Below, piece after piece: positions 20,199-31,400 of a DNA stretch of 64,000 nucleotides; positions within the stretch are counted from its first letter, which is position 1; each line of letters opens with the position of its first letter. This DNA comes from Bugula neritina (lineage: Eukaryota; Bryozoa; Gymnolaemata; Cheilostomatida; Bugulidae). The notes under the pieces were generated by a model, which was given only the letters and a program-made list of their open reading frames with translations, was not told the DNA's origin and ran no database searches. The translations under genes and the position numbers were made by a program. The stretch spans positions 9,991,722 through 10,055,721 of the forward strand of contig OZ037766.1 in assembly GCA_964035545.1 (NCBI GenBank). The letters are read 5' to 3'.

Positions 20199-23100
20199 AT
20201 GGCGAATACAAATGGTAGTGGAGACCTTCCTACTGGTACTAGAACTGTAGATTTTGATGATACTATAGACGATGATGAAGATTCAAATCCATGGTATCAT
20301 TTTCCTGTTTTTATTTGTTTAAAATGCTTTAATTTTTGTTGTAACGAGATGATACACAAGGGCTATTTCCTTCTACTTTCACTTAAAGTTTCACAGTTTG
20401 AGTTTGGTTTGACGTTGAAATTGAACGCTTCCTGGCTTCCTTCCACTATGACTAACATAGCATACTGCATAATTGTCAGTGTTCATCATTTTTATAATTA
20501 ATTTTTTTAGTGCTGTTGGGCGTCAATTTTTGTTAATAATAGATTTTAAATTTAGAATGTAACTCTATTTCATTTAATTTCATTTCACTTGCACGTTGAG
20601 TTTGTTTTTCTGATTTTTATTTTCGTTTTGTATGGTAATGTTTACTAACCGAAATTCAAATTTACATTAGATACTGATACTAATAGTAATATTCATTGAT
20701 TATTTGTTGTACTTATAACTTATAAAGTTATATTGTCATTCTAATAGCTTATGATTGAGCACCAATGTGGGAGTAAGACTAAGAGTAAGAGTAAATACTT
20801 AATAACTAGGCAATGCAATGACAATACTAATACTTTAGTATTATTATTGCGTAGCTCTAGGATCGCTGTGCATACAATCACAGTGTTGGTATAATTGAGT
20901 ATATTTATAGTGCCCGCGAGTGGCCTTAAACTTTATGAATTCTTTAGACTTCAGTAGTTATATAACACTGAGCAAGTTAAACTTAAAAAATTGTAAATAC
21001 AAGTCACTGTTAGTGTTACTAATCCTACTAAGCTCAATTTTGTATCACTAAGAGTAGGTCTAACAGATTTAGTTAATACACTGACAAGTGATCTCATTTT
21101 ATGATGCTGTAATACTTACAGTCAGTGTCACAGTGTCAGCCTACCTGTTTTGGTGATTGCACACTACATTGTAATTTAATTTTACAGTCGTACTCATATT
21201 CTTACTCCTAAGTCAGTTTTTATAATTATTTTTACATGTTACCCTCAGCAATAATTTATTCTAATGACTCGTACTCATAGTAATAATCAAGCTTTTACAA
21301 CTATTAGTAGCAGTAATGGTCGTAATACAGTGTTAGTTTATTAGCTGCATCAAACAAAGCATCTGCAAAAACTGTCATTTGATTTCATCGGTATGAGCTA
21401 TCTAAGTATGGCAATCCTTTCAATAAATACCACATGAATTCCGCTCTCTAAAATTACTACTACCTTCCTAAACATTAGCCATTTTATTATATCGTTTTGA
21501 TTAAATTACATGCCATTTATTCATAGTTAATGTATTTGGACAACAACCACTCATGGTATTGTGCATTTTAATGAAATTTGAGACTTATGAAAAGAAAGTG
21601 AATGTACAAGCTCATTTCTACTCATCGCCTCTGTTTTATAATGTAATATTCTACTTTCTCAGGGAGGATCTCTTGAACGAAGCCAAGCCATCATCATCAA
21701 AGCTGCAAGAGCACAAAAATTTAATTCTGTTCGGTAAGTGTCAATGATTTTTTGAAATAAAGCCAAAATTTAGTGTGTCCTGTACCTTAGTTTGTGTACT
21801 ATCATCAGAATTGTACAAAAGATTCATTGAAAATATATGTGAATGAGCAACTTGCAAGCTGAAAGTCAAGAGGGGTAACTTTAAAGTTTTAGGTAGTCAA
21901 ATGCTGTGAAACTGGTATACTAAAATAGCCTAAACCGAAATCTGGTGCACTATTTTTCAGACATAATACTCATCGTTTGTTAATGATGTTTTATTGAACA
22001 TTTTAAATCCGCTTTTAAGTTTCTATATTGTGTGGCTGGATGTTTAATTCAATTCAAGCAATTCAGACCATGTATGGTTGAGTGTATTAAATTGCAGGTG
22101 ACTTGTCTTCTGGCAAAACTACTTTGATAGCCAAGTTGAGGGGAGATGAAGAGCCTCACAAGGGTTCAGGACTTGAATTCACACACCTACCTATCAGTGA
22201 TGAGTATAGAGAAGGTAATTACAGAATCACTGGCACACCTTATTTGTATAGTATTAAAATCTTCATATATATTGTGACTATCATTCGCAGTCTGTTTAAG
22301 GCTTGTATGCTCAAACAATTGTGTTCTATAATAAATTTTGTGTTAACACATCTTGAATTAATATAAGATTCCTGATAATTGCTGATGATGTTACCAATTG
22401 CTGATGGTGTTGCCAATTGCTGATGGTGTTGCCAATTGCTGATGGTGTTGCCAATTTTAATGCATGCTACTCTTTGCTGCTGCAACACACACAGTTTAAT
22501 CACTAAACTTACTTTAAAGTAGGAGGATAAAAATTCATAAAAAGACATTTTTCCCTTGGTTTATCTTAGTAGACGAACTAAAAAGTTAAAGTTTCATGTT
22601 TGTAAAGTACAGCTGATATGCTTCCACTGTAGGTTATATGTATATATCTTACATTATAGATTCTACCAACTTGGGAGTTTGGATCCTGGATGGCGACGCT
22701 ACCCACACTGGACTTCTAAAATATGCATTGACTCCAGATAACTTTCAAGATTCGGTTATAGTAATAGCTGCAACCTTGTCACAGCCCTGGTCGCTGCTCA
22801 AATCTCTTAAAAACTGGTTGAATATAATAACAGATCATATTGATAGGATTGGTATACCACAAGATGTGATGCAACAGTGCAAACAGAAGTGTAAGTTCTC
22901 ACATATTCTTGCTTTTTATTGTAAAGTTTTATGTTATAGGCATAGAAATTGGGTAACCCCTAATTGGTTGAGTCATTGTTTTATATCATGAATAAAATAC
23001 TATTTAGTAACACTCTAAGTCACCATTACTGTTTTATATTACTGTTAAATCGGCGCTATTTACTAGAAACAGTTTGAGTTCACTGGTCATAAAAATTCAT

Positions 23101-26100
23101 TTGTTCACACATGTTCTATCCGTTATTTATGCTGCTAAATATCTTGTAGTAATAAAACAGTATCAAGAGTATGTGGAGCCTGATAGCTCTTCGTCTGCTC
23201 GACTCACAGCTCCTTCTGCTGGGGATGAAGCTGATCAAGTCATACTTCCTCTGGGAGAAAATGTTCTCACTCATAACTTAGGAATACCACTCATAATAGT
23301 TATCACAAAGGTACATCACCTCATAATAGTTATCACAAAGGTACATTATTTATTGAGGTTATACTAGGAACTGTCACTTTGAAACCACTTTTGTATGCTT
23401 CTAAAAGCAGCACAAGCTGTCAATATTACATTGAATTTATTTACTGACAGTTCGTGCTGTTAACAATGTATTAGCAGAAAAGTCTACTTGCAGACCTCTT
23501 TGAATTTACCCACTGCTTTAGTTCTAAAGTATTTAAAGGTGGCGAAATTTATAAATATTAATTTTGTTAGAGAGTACCTTCAACGTCATGTACGCTCATT
23601 TCTGTTTTATTTTCTACAAATATTACTGCTTTTAACTTTCTCAATTTTATTGGCTGTATGTGGACTCCATAGTTTTAACTAATGCCTTTCAGACTATAAC
23701 CTATAGATAATAAAAGTGCAGTGCAGCAGAAATGCATCATGCAAACCAATAATTAGATTTTACTGTAAATGTATTGGTACATTGTAGAAATAATGTTTCC
23801 AGAATGTTTATGGTATATCGTTTTATAGAGTGATGCAATCTCAACATTAGAAAAAGAGATGGAATATAAAGAAGAAAGATTTGATTTCATTCAACAACAC
23901 ATCAGGCAGTTGTGTTTGAATTGTATCCTTTTCAAGCTTCCTTTAGAAGTTTAATTATACTATTTAACGTTATATTAATTTCTGTAAACACACCAGTTTT
24001 TATTTACCATTTCTTCAATATAGTTGGTGAGTACGCAATATACTTCATAGGATGTTTCCTTAGTAGAATATATATAGATGGTGCTTCATTACTTTACGTA
24101 TCTGTGAGAGAGGAGAAAAACTGTGAACTACTAAGTAAGTACATCGCCCACAGAGTTTATGGACTAGAGTTTACAAGCTCTCCCTCGGTGGTGGATAAAG
24201 ATGCTGTGTTTGTGTAAGCTATATACATAATTCAGTTGCAATACTTTCTGATGCTTTATTTGTCATGAAATTCACAGTTAGAAGCATGTATATGAAAGAA
24301 AATCTTCCAAGGGCCAAGTTATATTTAGCAACAACCGAGCAATTATTAGAGTAAATTTAATTCGCTATTGTGTGTCAGATACAATGGCTCTACACTTAGA
24401 AAACTGGACCTTTTCTTGTTTTCATGCATTGAGTTATAGTTGTTTATTTTTCCTTTTTCTATATTCTTGAAGATCCTGCAAACTTTTTTTGGGAAGCCGT
24501 AAGAGATAGACAGTAGTTTATTGCATTGAAAACTCATGCTTGCTTATGACAAATGCTCTCATTAAAGTATTGGGCTAATTTTGAATATTTTGGATGTTAT
24601 TTCATGCCCTTACCTCAAAAAGACAGTGCCTAGTAACTATTGCAAAAATTCATATCTTGTAATTTTTCCCATGTAATTAGGAAAAGATATTTTTTTCAGC
24701 CCATCAGGATGGGATTCTGAAAAGAAGATTGGAATTTTATCTGAAAACTTGATGACCATCAAACCTGAAGAAGAGTTTGAGGCAGTAATCAAGCGTCCCC
24801 CGGGCATCAGACGACCAGCTAACCGAGACGGAGAAGTAGCAGCTGAGGATCATCAGGACTTCCTATCTAGATGTCATAATTTACTGGCTAAAGGCAAGCA
24901 ATAGACTCTGATATCATAGCTTGCTTGTTACCCTTTTTATTATGTAGTACTTTGTGGAATCTGCGGTTAGATGTAATGGCTTTATTTCCTCTTGAAATAT
25001 TTTACTAGATCAGCCACATTATTAAAACTTGGTACTTTGGTTTAGAGACACACATATATTTGAATTCATGTCTCTCTTCAGCCGAATGGAGGGCTGCCTT
25101 GAGTTTACTCTCTCATGTCTGTTTGTTTGTTTGTTTTTATTTTGTCATAGTCGGGGAAAAAATTAATTGAGAAAAAAATAAACAAAATGACAGGGCCTAT
25201 GGCGCAATAGCACTGTAGCTAGTCGAGGCACCGAGCCATGAATGGTTGACAGTTATATAAGATTTTTGTTTAGGTTTTTGGAAGTTTTAGCAACTTAAAA
25301 AGTATTATTTTTTTATCTGGAAATTTGCCATTAGATGGTCTCTCAGGGCAAGTTCTAAACAACATTACTGTATTATTTATTCAGAAGCTTCAGCCTCGCC
25401 TGCTGTCCCTAGGATTGATGCCAACAGCTCCCCTGCTGCTTCAAAGCCTCCGAATAAAGTCAGAGTTGGTGCTCCTAGTGGCTCATCAACACCTTCTCCT
25501 AAAAAGGTTGAGTATTTTAATGTTGCTTTACTGTATGATATAATAATTGTTATTATAGTAATATACTAATTGTTTTTATTATAGTAATATGCTAATTGTT
25601 TTTATTATAGTAATATATTAATTGTTTTTATTTTATTATTACAAAGTTTTTTTAAAGTATTTTTTGATGCTACTATCTTTAAATTTAATGTTAATGGTAG
25701 TCTCTTGCATCAAGTGTTCTGATTATGTAACAGAGCTACTATACAAATGTATATTTATATCTAAAGGGGTATCGTGTTTGTGTGAATGTAAGCAGTCACC
25801 CCTATCGTTGATAGTATCTGATGCTGTCGATTGTAGGCGTCTGACTCGACCAAAGGAGTCAGCAGTCAACAGGGAGAAACTGTTCTGGCCAACTTCTTCA
25901 ACAGTCTGTTGACAAAGAAGACGGGTAGTCCAGCTAAAGCCTCGCCAGGTAGGGGTGAAGGTCGCTGCTGTATACTACTGCTAACTTTGTACTGCTGTGT
26001 ACTACTGCTAACTGTGTACTACTGCTAACTGTGTACTACTTCTAACTATGTACTATTGCTAACTGTGTACTACTACTAAGCGTAGAGCCACACGGCGGCA

Positions 26101-27068
26101 AGCGGGAAAACCCGTCCAGGCTAAAAATGGGGCGTGGTGTGCGGATTTTCATGCGGGTAGCATGCTGAGCTGCAAGTGCAGAAAGCTCATGCGGGTTTAA
26201 TTAAATTTGCTGATTACCATTTAGCGAGCACACTATTTTTATTTCAATTCACGTTTTAGCCTTAAGCGGACTGAATTGAAACAGTTTCATATAGTTTGCA
26301 TTGCCGCTTTTAAAATAGCCTAAGTCACTTTGCTGATGACGTAGATTTAAAAACAAACATCTGTAGACGAGCAGTAAAGTTAAACTCCAAGATTATTAAC
26401 TAATAAATTTCTGCACTCAACACACACATTGTGTGGAAGGTCGTTCCCGAAATTTGGACTCGCACGGGGAATCCAGCGTCGTGTGGCCCTACGCTAACTG
26501 TGTACTACTGCTAACTGTATACTACTGCTAACTGTATACTACTGCTAACTGTGTACTACTGCTAACTGTGTACTACTGCTAACTGTGTACTAATGCTAAC
26601 TGTATACTACTGCTAACTGTGTACTACTGCTAACTGTGTACTACTGAAAGGGTTCTGCCAATGCATTAAACCTCACAACATTACGAGTTTTCACTCCTTT
26701 ACATTATATGCTCTCTTCTTATCATTTGTTTGACTATGTTGGGTAGTCAACACTTCTTTCCTTATTTGTATACTGTTCGAGTGTTCTTATATTGTTAGCT
26801 TTAACAATTTATTTCTTATTGCATTTGTCCTATAGTCAATTTTTTAACATACACGAAATACTTGATATTGATAACATAACATTTTCATTCTGCCAGCTCT
26901 TTAAAAACTTTTGATGAGGGTAAGTTTGCTTGTGGACCTAATATTGCTCATAAAAGATGTTATGTTTTATGTTGTTGTTGAGTTTTGTTTTTTTTTTGTG
27001 TTGCAGATTCAAATGCCGCCAGAGCGGAGTTAGATAGGATGACAAGAAATAAATCTGCAAACAGTTAG
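20199..27068 (+). CDS. DYNC1LI1: cytoplasmic dynein 1 light intermediate chain
   Basis: Eleven exons: 20199-20293, 21663-21733, 22098-22214, 22660-22890, 23150-23310, 23829-23922, 24078-24213, 24700-24893, 25385-25506, 25837-25948, 27007-27068; 464 residues, all phases close. The G-like domain has the P-loop GDLSSGKT (56-63), then [20 protein letters not shown] and [15 protein letters not shown]. The linker [13 protein letters not shown] and AAEDHQDFL matches the family. The C-terminal effector helix [15 protein letters not shown] (425-439) is the part that, in vertebrates, binds adaptors such as Hook and BICD proteins, and ELDRMTR near the end is conserved. It anchors cargo adaptors to the dynein motor on microtubules. 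There is one gene here, so it is not assignable to LIC1 or LIC2 specifically. Intron 8 uses a GC donor (24894). Exon 5 has a duplicated donor 30 bases downstream. Confidence 0.95.
22376..22456. repeat. 19-bp tandem repeat in dynein gene intron 3
   Basis: About four copies of AATTGCTGATGGTGTTGCC, the first copy diverged. Intronic minisatellite. Confidence 0.85.
23290..23346 (+). repeat. exon-donor tandem duplication in dynein gene
   Basis: 27 bases at 23290-23316 recur exactly at 23320-23346 with a 30-bp period. The unit includes the end of exon 5 and its splice donor, so AAAG/GTACAT occurs at 23310/23311 and again at 23340/23341. The intervening 30 bases are open in frame. Confidence 0.9.
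25546..25634. repeat. 30-bp AT-rich tandem repeat in dynein gene intron 9
   Basis: Three copies of a unit like ATTATAGTAATATACTAATTG with a T-run spacer. Intronic. Confidence 0.75.
25966..26646. repeat. TACTACTGCTAACTGTG minisatellite split by a MITE
   Basis: Many copies of a 17-18-bp unit (TACTACTGCTAACTGTG and variants) lie in intron 10 in two blocks, about 25973-26079 and 26495-26646. The blocks read as one array interrupted by the insertion at 26080-26494. Confidence 0.85.
26080..26494. mobile_element. MITE-like non-autonomous DNA transposon
   Basis: 415 bp with terminal inverted repeats: GCGTAGAGCCACACGGC at the left against GCGTAGGGCCACACGAC from the right end (2 mismatches in 17). 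Flanked by TAA at 26077-26079 and 26495-26497; removing one TAA and the element restores the tandem-repeat unit. A TAA target duplication fits the PIF/Harbinger superfamily, but no transposase is present and the class assignment is tentative. Confidence 0.75.
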
Positions 27069-28432
27069 ATTGCTCTTTGAGTTAGTTTTTATACCTTTTT
27101 GCTCTTCAAGTACTTCTCACTCACTATTAGTCTTGGAATCTTCAGGCAGTAGCGATTCTGGAGAGTGGCTAGCTGGTAAACATGGTAAATCCAACCACCA
27201 CGTTGACACATTAATTGGTGTGCTTTGGTCTCAGTAATCAAAAGAGCGGAGTTATCTTTCCAGTACAGGGTGCTTACTAGTTTGCTGTTTACCTGACTGT
27301 CTAACTTTAAGACCATTTTGGTGTGCAGGAATACTGGCTTCTTGTATTCATAGGTTTAGTTGTTTTATAGTATTTTAATAGATGTCTCGGCTATAGAGCT
27401 GCTTTTCATATTTTTATTTATAACACTGTTTTGTTTCGAGAAAGAGAATTTCGAGTGCCGCTGCCCGTTTTTGCAGAGAGCTAATCACAATAACTAGTCT
27501 AACACTTCCCATTATATTTCGTATGATATGACAGCCTTGTTTGATGACATCACACGACTCTTTCTATTACTGTTGTATAACATTTTCAGCATTTTATTGT
27601 GTTATGTCATGATAGTCAATTCCAACACGTTTGAATACAGATGCTCTTGGTATAGTTTTATTATTATGTGTTTACCAAGAAACACTAGTTTCAGTAATTA
27701 ATGCATATGCTGCTATTTATTTTCCTGTATGTTATTGTCTTTTACTACTTCAGAAATAAAATCCTTCATCTAAACATGCACTCATATGACACTATTTTAA
27801 TTTTGTAGCTTCATAAAACGTAAAAAAAAACGATTCCATATATCTTAATTTGGTATAAGCGTCATTACATGTAATATTCATGCAAGCTTTTCTGTCAGTC
27901 ATCATTTGTTTGAAATCATTATATTTAATAAACCTTGTTTTACCCTGTACCATTTAAATTTGTGAAGAAAATATACCCACATTTCTGTGCATATGACTTC
28001 TGTAGGCACTAGCATCTCTTCAGCAATTATATAATATTATATATTATCACAACATATGTATATCTAGCAGCAACAATAGGGCAAAATTTACTACCTAGGC
28101 AGGACACAACATTCACTAAAATTAAGTAAAGTCTGCACAGACAAAATTTCAGAAAAAAAATGATGCACTGCATTTCCATTGCAGGCTGAGCAACTTCTAA
28201 CTGAATTTAGAAAAAATAGTTTCTTTCATCCTGACACTCCTTTAAGGTGTGTTTACATCTCCAAAATTTCGAAGGTATAAATGCTTCTCTATAGCAAATC
28301 AAACAAGACAATCCCAAGAAAACAACCTAAACTAATTTTTCCTCTAAGCTTACACAAACTGACACTAACAATTACCCAGAAGCTCATCCTTGTTTATACA
28401 GTATAAAATTGGCTAGCAAATCATAAGCTAGG
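27069..28432. other. intergenic region between convergent dynein and SK-channel genes
   Basis: 3' ends of two convergent genes. AATAAA-type signals on the plus strand occur near 27756 and 27928. The rest is AT-rich with no exon supported. Confidence 0.55.
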
Positions 28433-31400
28433 TTAGCTCTTTTCAGGGATAGTTTTTTCTGAAGAAAGTTTTTTCTTGGTTTTGTCTTTTTGAGTAAGTT
28501 TATATAAAACTAGTATTTTCTGCTCCATTTCACTTAAAGCCTTGTCAATCATCTGAACTGACTGTGTGGTAGCTGTAGTCTTGCTCAACACATATTCCGC
28601 TCTGACTGTTAACTTCTTCATCTGCTCCTTCATATCATATAGAGGCACCTGGTAATCATATTATTTCTCATTACATAAACATAGTAGATTTTGATGTTGT
28701 TTCAAATCATGAATATTATTATAGAACTTAAGATTTAGATTATAATTAATGCGATGAGTTATTTATGAATTTTCGGTAGTTGTAATTTGTAAGAAGTTCA
28801 AACAAATGTAACATGTGTATTAGAGTCGTTAATCGGTGTTTTCTAATTAATTGGTTTAAAATACTCTTTTCCTTTAAGTCCATAACAAAAAATAAAAGAT
28901 CTTGTTTTTTACTATAACTCACAATTATGTTATACAAATTGGAAGACTGAGCTTCAAGTAATTTTGATTCTATGTAATAATTGGAATTATTTCATAGAAT
29001 AGTACAAGTTGATGTCTGTGACATATTATATATTGAATTACATAGAGATGGGTTTAAAGCAAATAAATAAGAAAATTTGAAAGATAGCTCAAGAAATCAA
29101 ATTTTTGGAAATGTTGAAAAAATACTACCTCAAACAGAATTGTAATATGCAATTATTGTATGATCACAATGCAGCATAATATATTTTTATAACACATAAT
29201 ACGTAATAATATAATCTTCTGAAAGAAATTGAAGGATAATATAATATATAAATGTATGCAAGTGTTGTACTATTGGTAGTTGTTTGCTCTATGATTGTAA
29301 CAAACAAATTTGATCATATAACAGCAGCAAGAATCTCCATATTCATCCCATAAACATGATCTCATAAATAAGTCACACTTTCATAGATAGTTAATGATGT
29401 AATGGCCTTTCAAAACAAATACAATCACAAACTCTGCAGCTGTCAGACTTAGACTAACTACCCCAGAGCAATGATAATCATTTATGTGAAAAATCTAAAC
29501 TAAGAAACTCTTGATGGCTGACTTGTGGTTAATCTGATCTTAGGTCATAGTTACCTGTGAACACCCTTAAAAAACTTATCTATCAGCAAAGACCTGGGGT
29601 TAAAATTATGATTTGCAAATAACGGTTATGATTTTATCTAGAAGTTAAAGTCCGTTATAGAAGTTTAACTCCAAAAATATATGTCTCTTTCAATTAAAGT
29701 TATCTAAAAAAAAATTTGCGTCTTCTAATTACAAACTTTTAATTCTTTGAATTCTATAGCTAAAAACTGATTGAGAATCAGCCATCAAGTGCAAAATTTA
29801 GTCAGGTGAAAGTAATTAGCTTGTGCAGAGGAGACAACACCTAATTTCACAGTAACAAGTTAATGGAACAGAGTTAAATAAGAACATATCTACATTATGC
29901 AACATCGACTACTTGAAAGTTTGTATTTCATACTTACTTCGTTGCTTACACAAAACAAGATAGTTAGTTGATCAGCAGTTTTAACCTGTGCAAGTGAGAG
30001 TTGAAATGATATTGTGATCGAAATAAAGTAAAATACTATAACATATATGATATCCCAACAGTAAATAGTCATTAGTGGCATGGCAATAACTAAGCATGTA
30101 CATGTATTTTGATAATAGGCTAAGAGCTAATAAAATAATGAAAAAGCTAATATTATGACACATGAACAAAATTATATCCGTCTTTTAATTCATTTATCAA
30201 GATTTAAAAAATTCTAATCTTTACACTAACCCCTCCTACTTTACAATGTCAATTTGTACCATAACGGTTTGCTTTGTTGTGTATCATTACTTCATGTAGG
30301 TTCTCTTATATGCTATGCTATTAAAGCATGTAAGTCTGAGATGCTGCTAATCGTAAGAGTCTTATTGTTTCTACTACTGACTCATATAACAGCAAGTGCA
30401 AAGTTAGTGCAGTGAATAGTCAATATTTTAACGGTTTGTCACTTTAGTTCAATGGCACTATCTTATAAAGCCAGAATTGATTTTAGTATTTATATGAAAT
30501 AGTGTTGATGATGGCCATCTTCAGTATAGATTCTGGTCAAGTGACAATGAAGAATAGACAGGCTGCAGAGATAGGTGCAGTAATGGAGAAACTGAGAAAA
30601 GCCTGTGTTCTAAATGAAAAATGTAGCAAAGGAAAATATGTTCTCGCAAAAATTTCAACAAATGAAAAGGCTTGGCTATTAAAGATTCTCCAGTACGGCC
30701 TCTAAATAGGGTTGCATGACATTGATTATAAGTATCAACTGCAATATATCCCACAAAGCTAGACTTATAATAGCCCTATTAGTATTATTACACACTTATC
30801 AAATATTATGTTTACACATTTAAGCTATGCACATCTATTAGTAGTATAAGTTATAATTTAAAACACAGCCGAATCCTGGAAAAGATCCAAATAGATGTCT
30901 GTGTTTGCTGAATAGCAACTTTATATAATTTTATTTATGTATTTGTAATAAAAGTATCTATAATCAGTATTTTTACTTTTTACAAGTAATCAACTTTTTG
31001 AAAATAGCTAAATATCTCTTCTACAAGTGTAGTTATGCTGCAACCAAGCAACTAAAAGTTGAAACATGTTTTTCCATTAAAATATTTTTCGCAATGACAC
31101 AATCAAACATTCTTATTAGAATATTATGTGGGAAGAAACCTATTTTTTCAATAGCTCAACTAGAACAAAACTTCTTTTTAGTTTAAAGCTAACTCATCAA
31201 GTACAAACCTGTTTTTCACGTCTTTCTTTGCTTGAGATCCTTTGAAATTCTAAAGACTTTTTGTAATGAAGGGCTTTTATCAGCTCTCGCTGTGTTTTTC
31301 TGCTTGCTTGAGAATTAAAAATTTTACTTTCTTTGTATTGTTTCCATGCCTTCTGAATAATAATAGCTGAACTTTCTCGCAACTTTTTCTGTAAGTCAGC

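Noticed and set aside
22376-22456. CRISPR-like spaced repeats
   Set aside because: Contiguous intronic tandem repeats in an animal gene with no spacers or cas genes.
23406-23462. Imperfect hairpin with AGCAGCACAAGCTGTCA arms in a dynein intron
   Set aside because: Too short and imperfect to call a transposon or a microRNA precursor without expression data.
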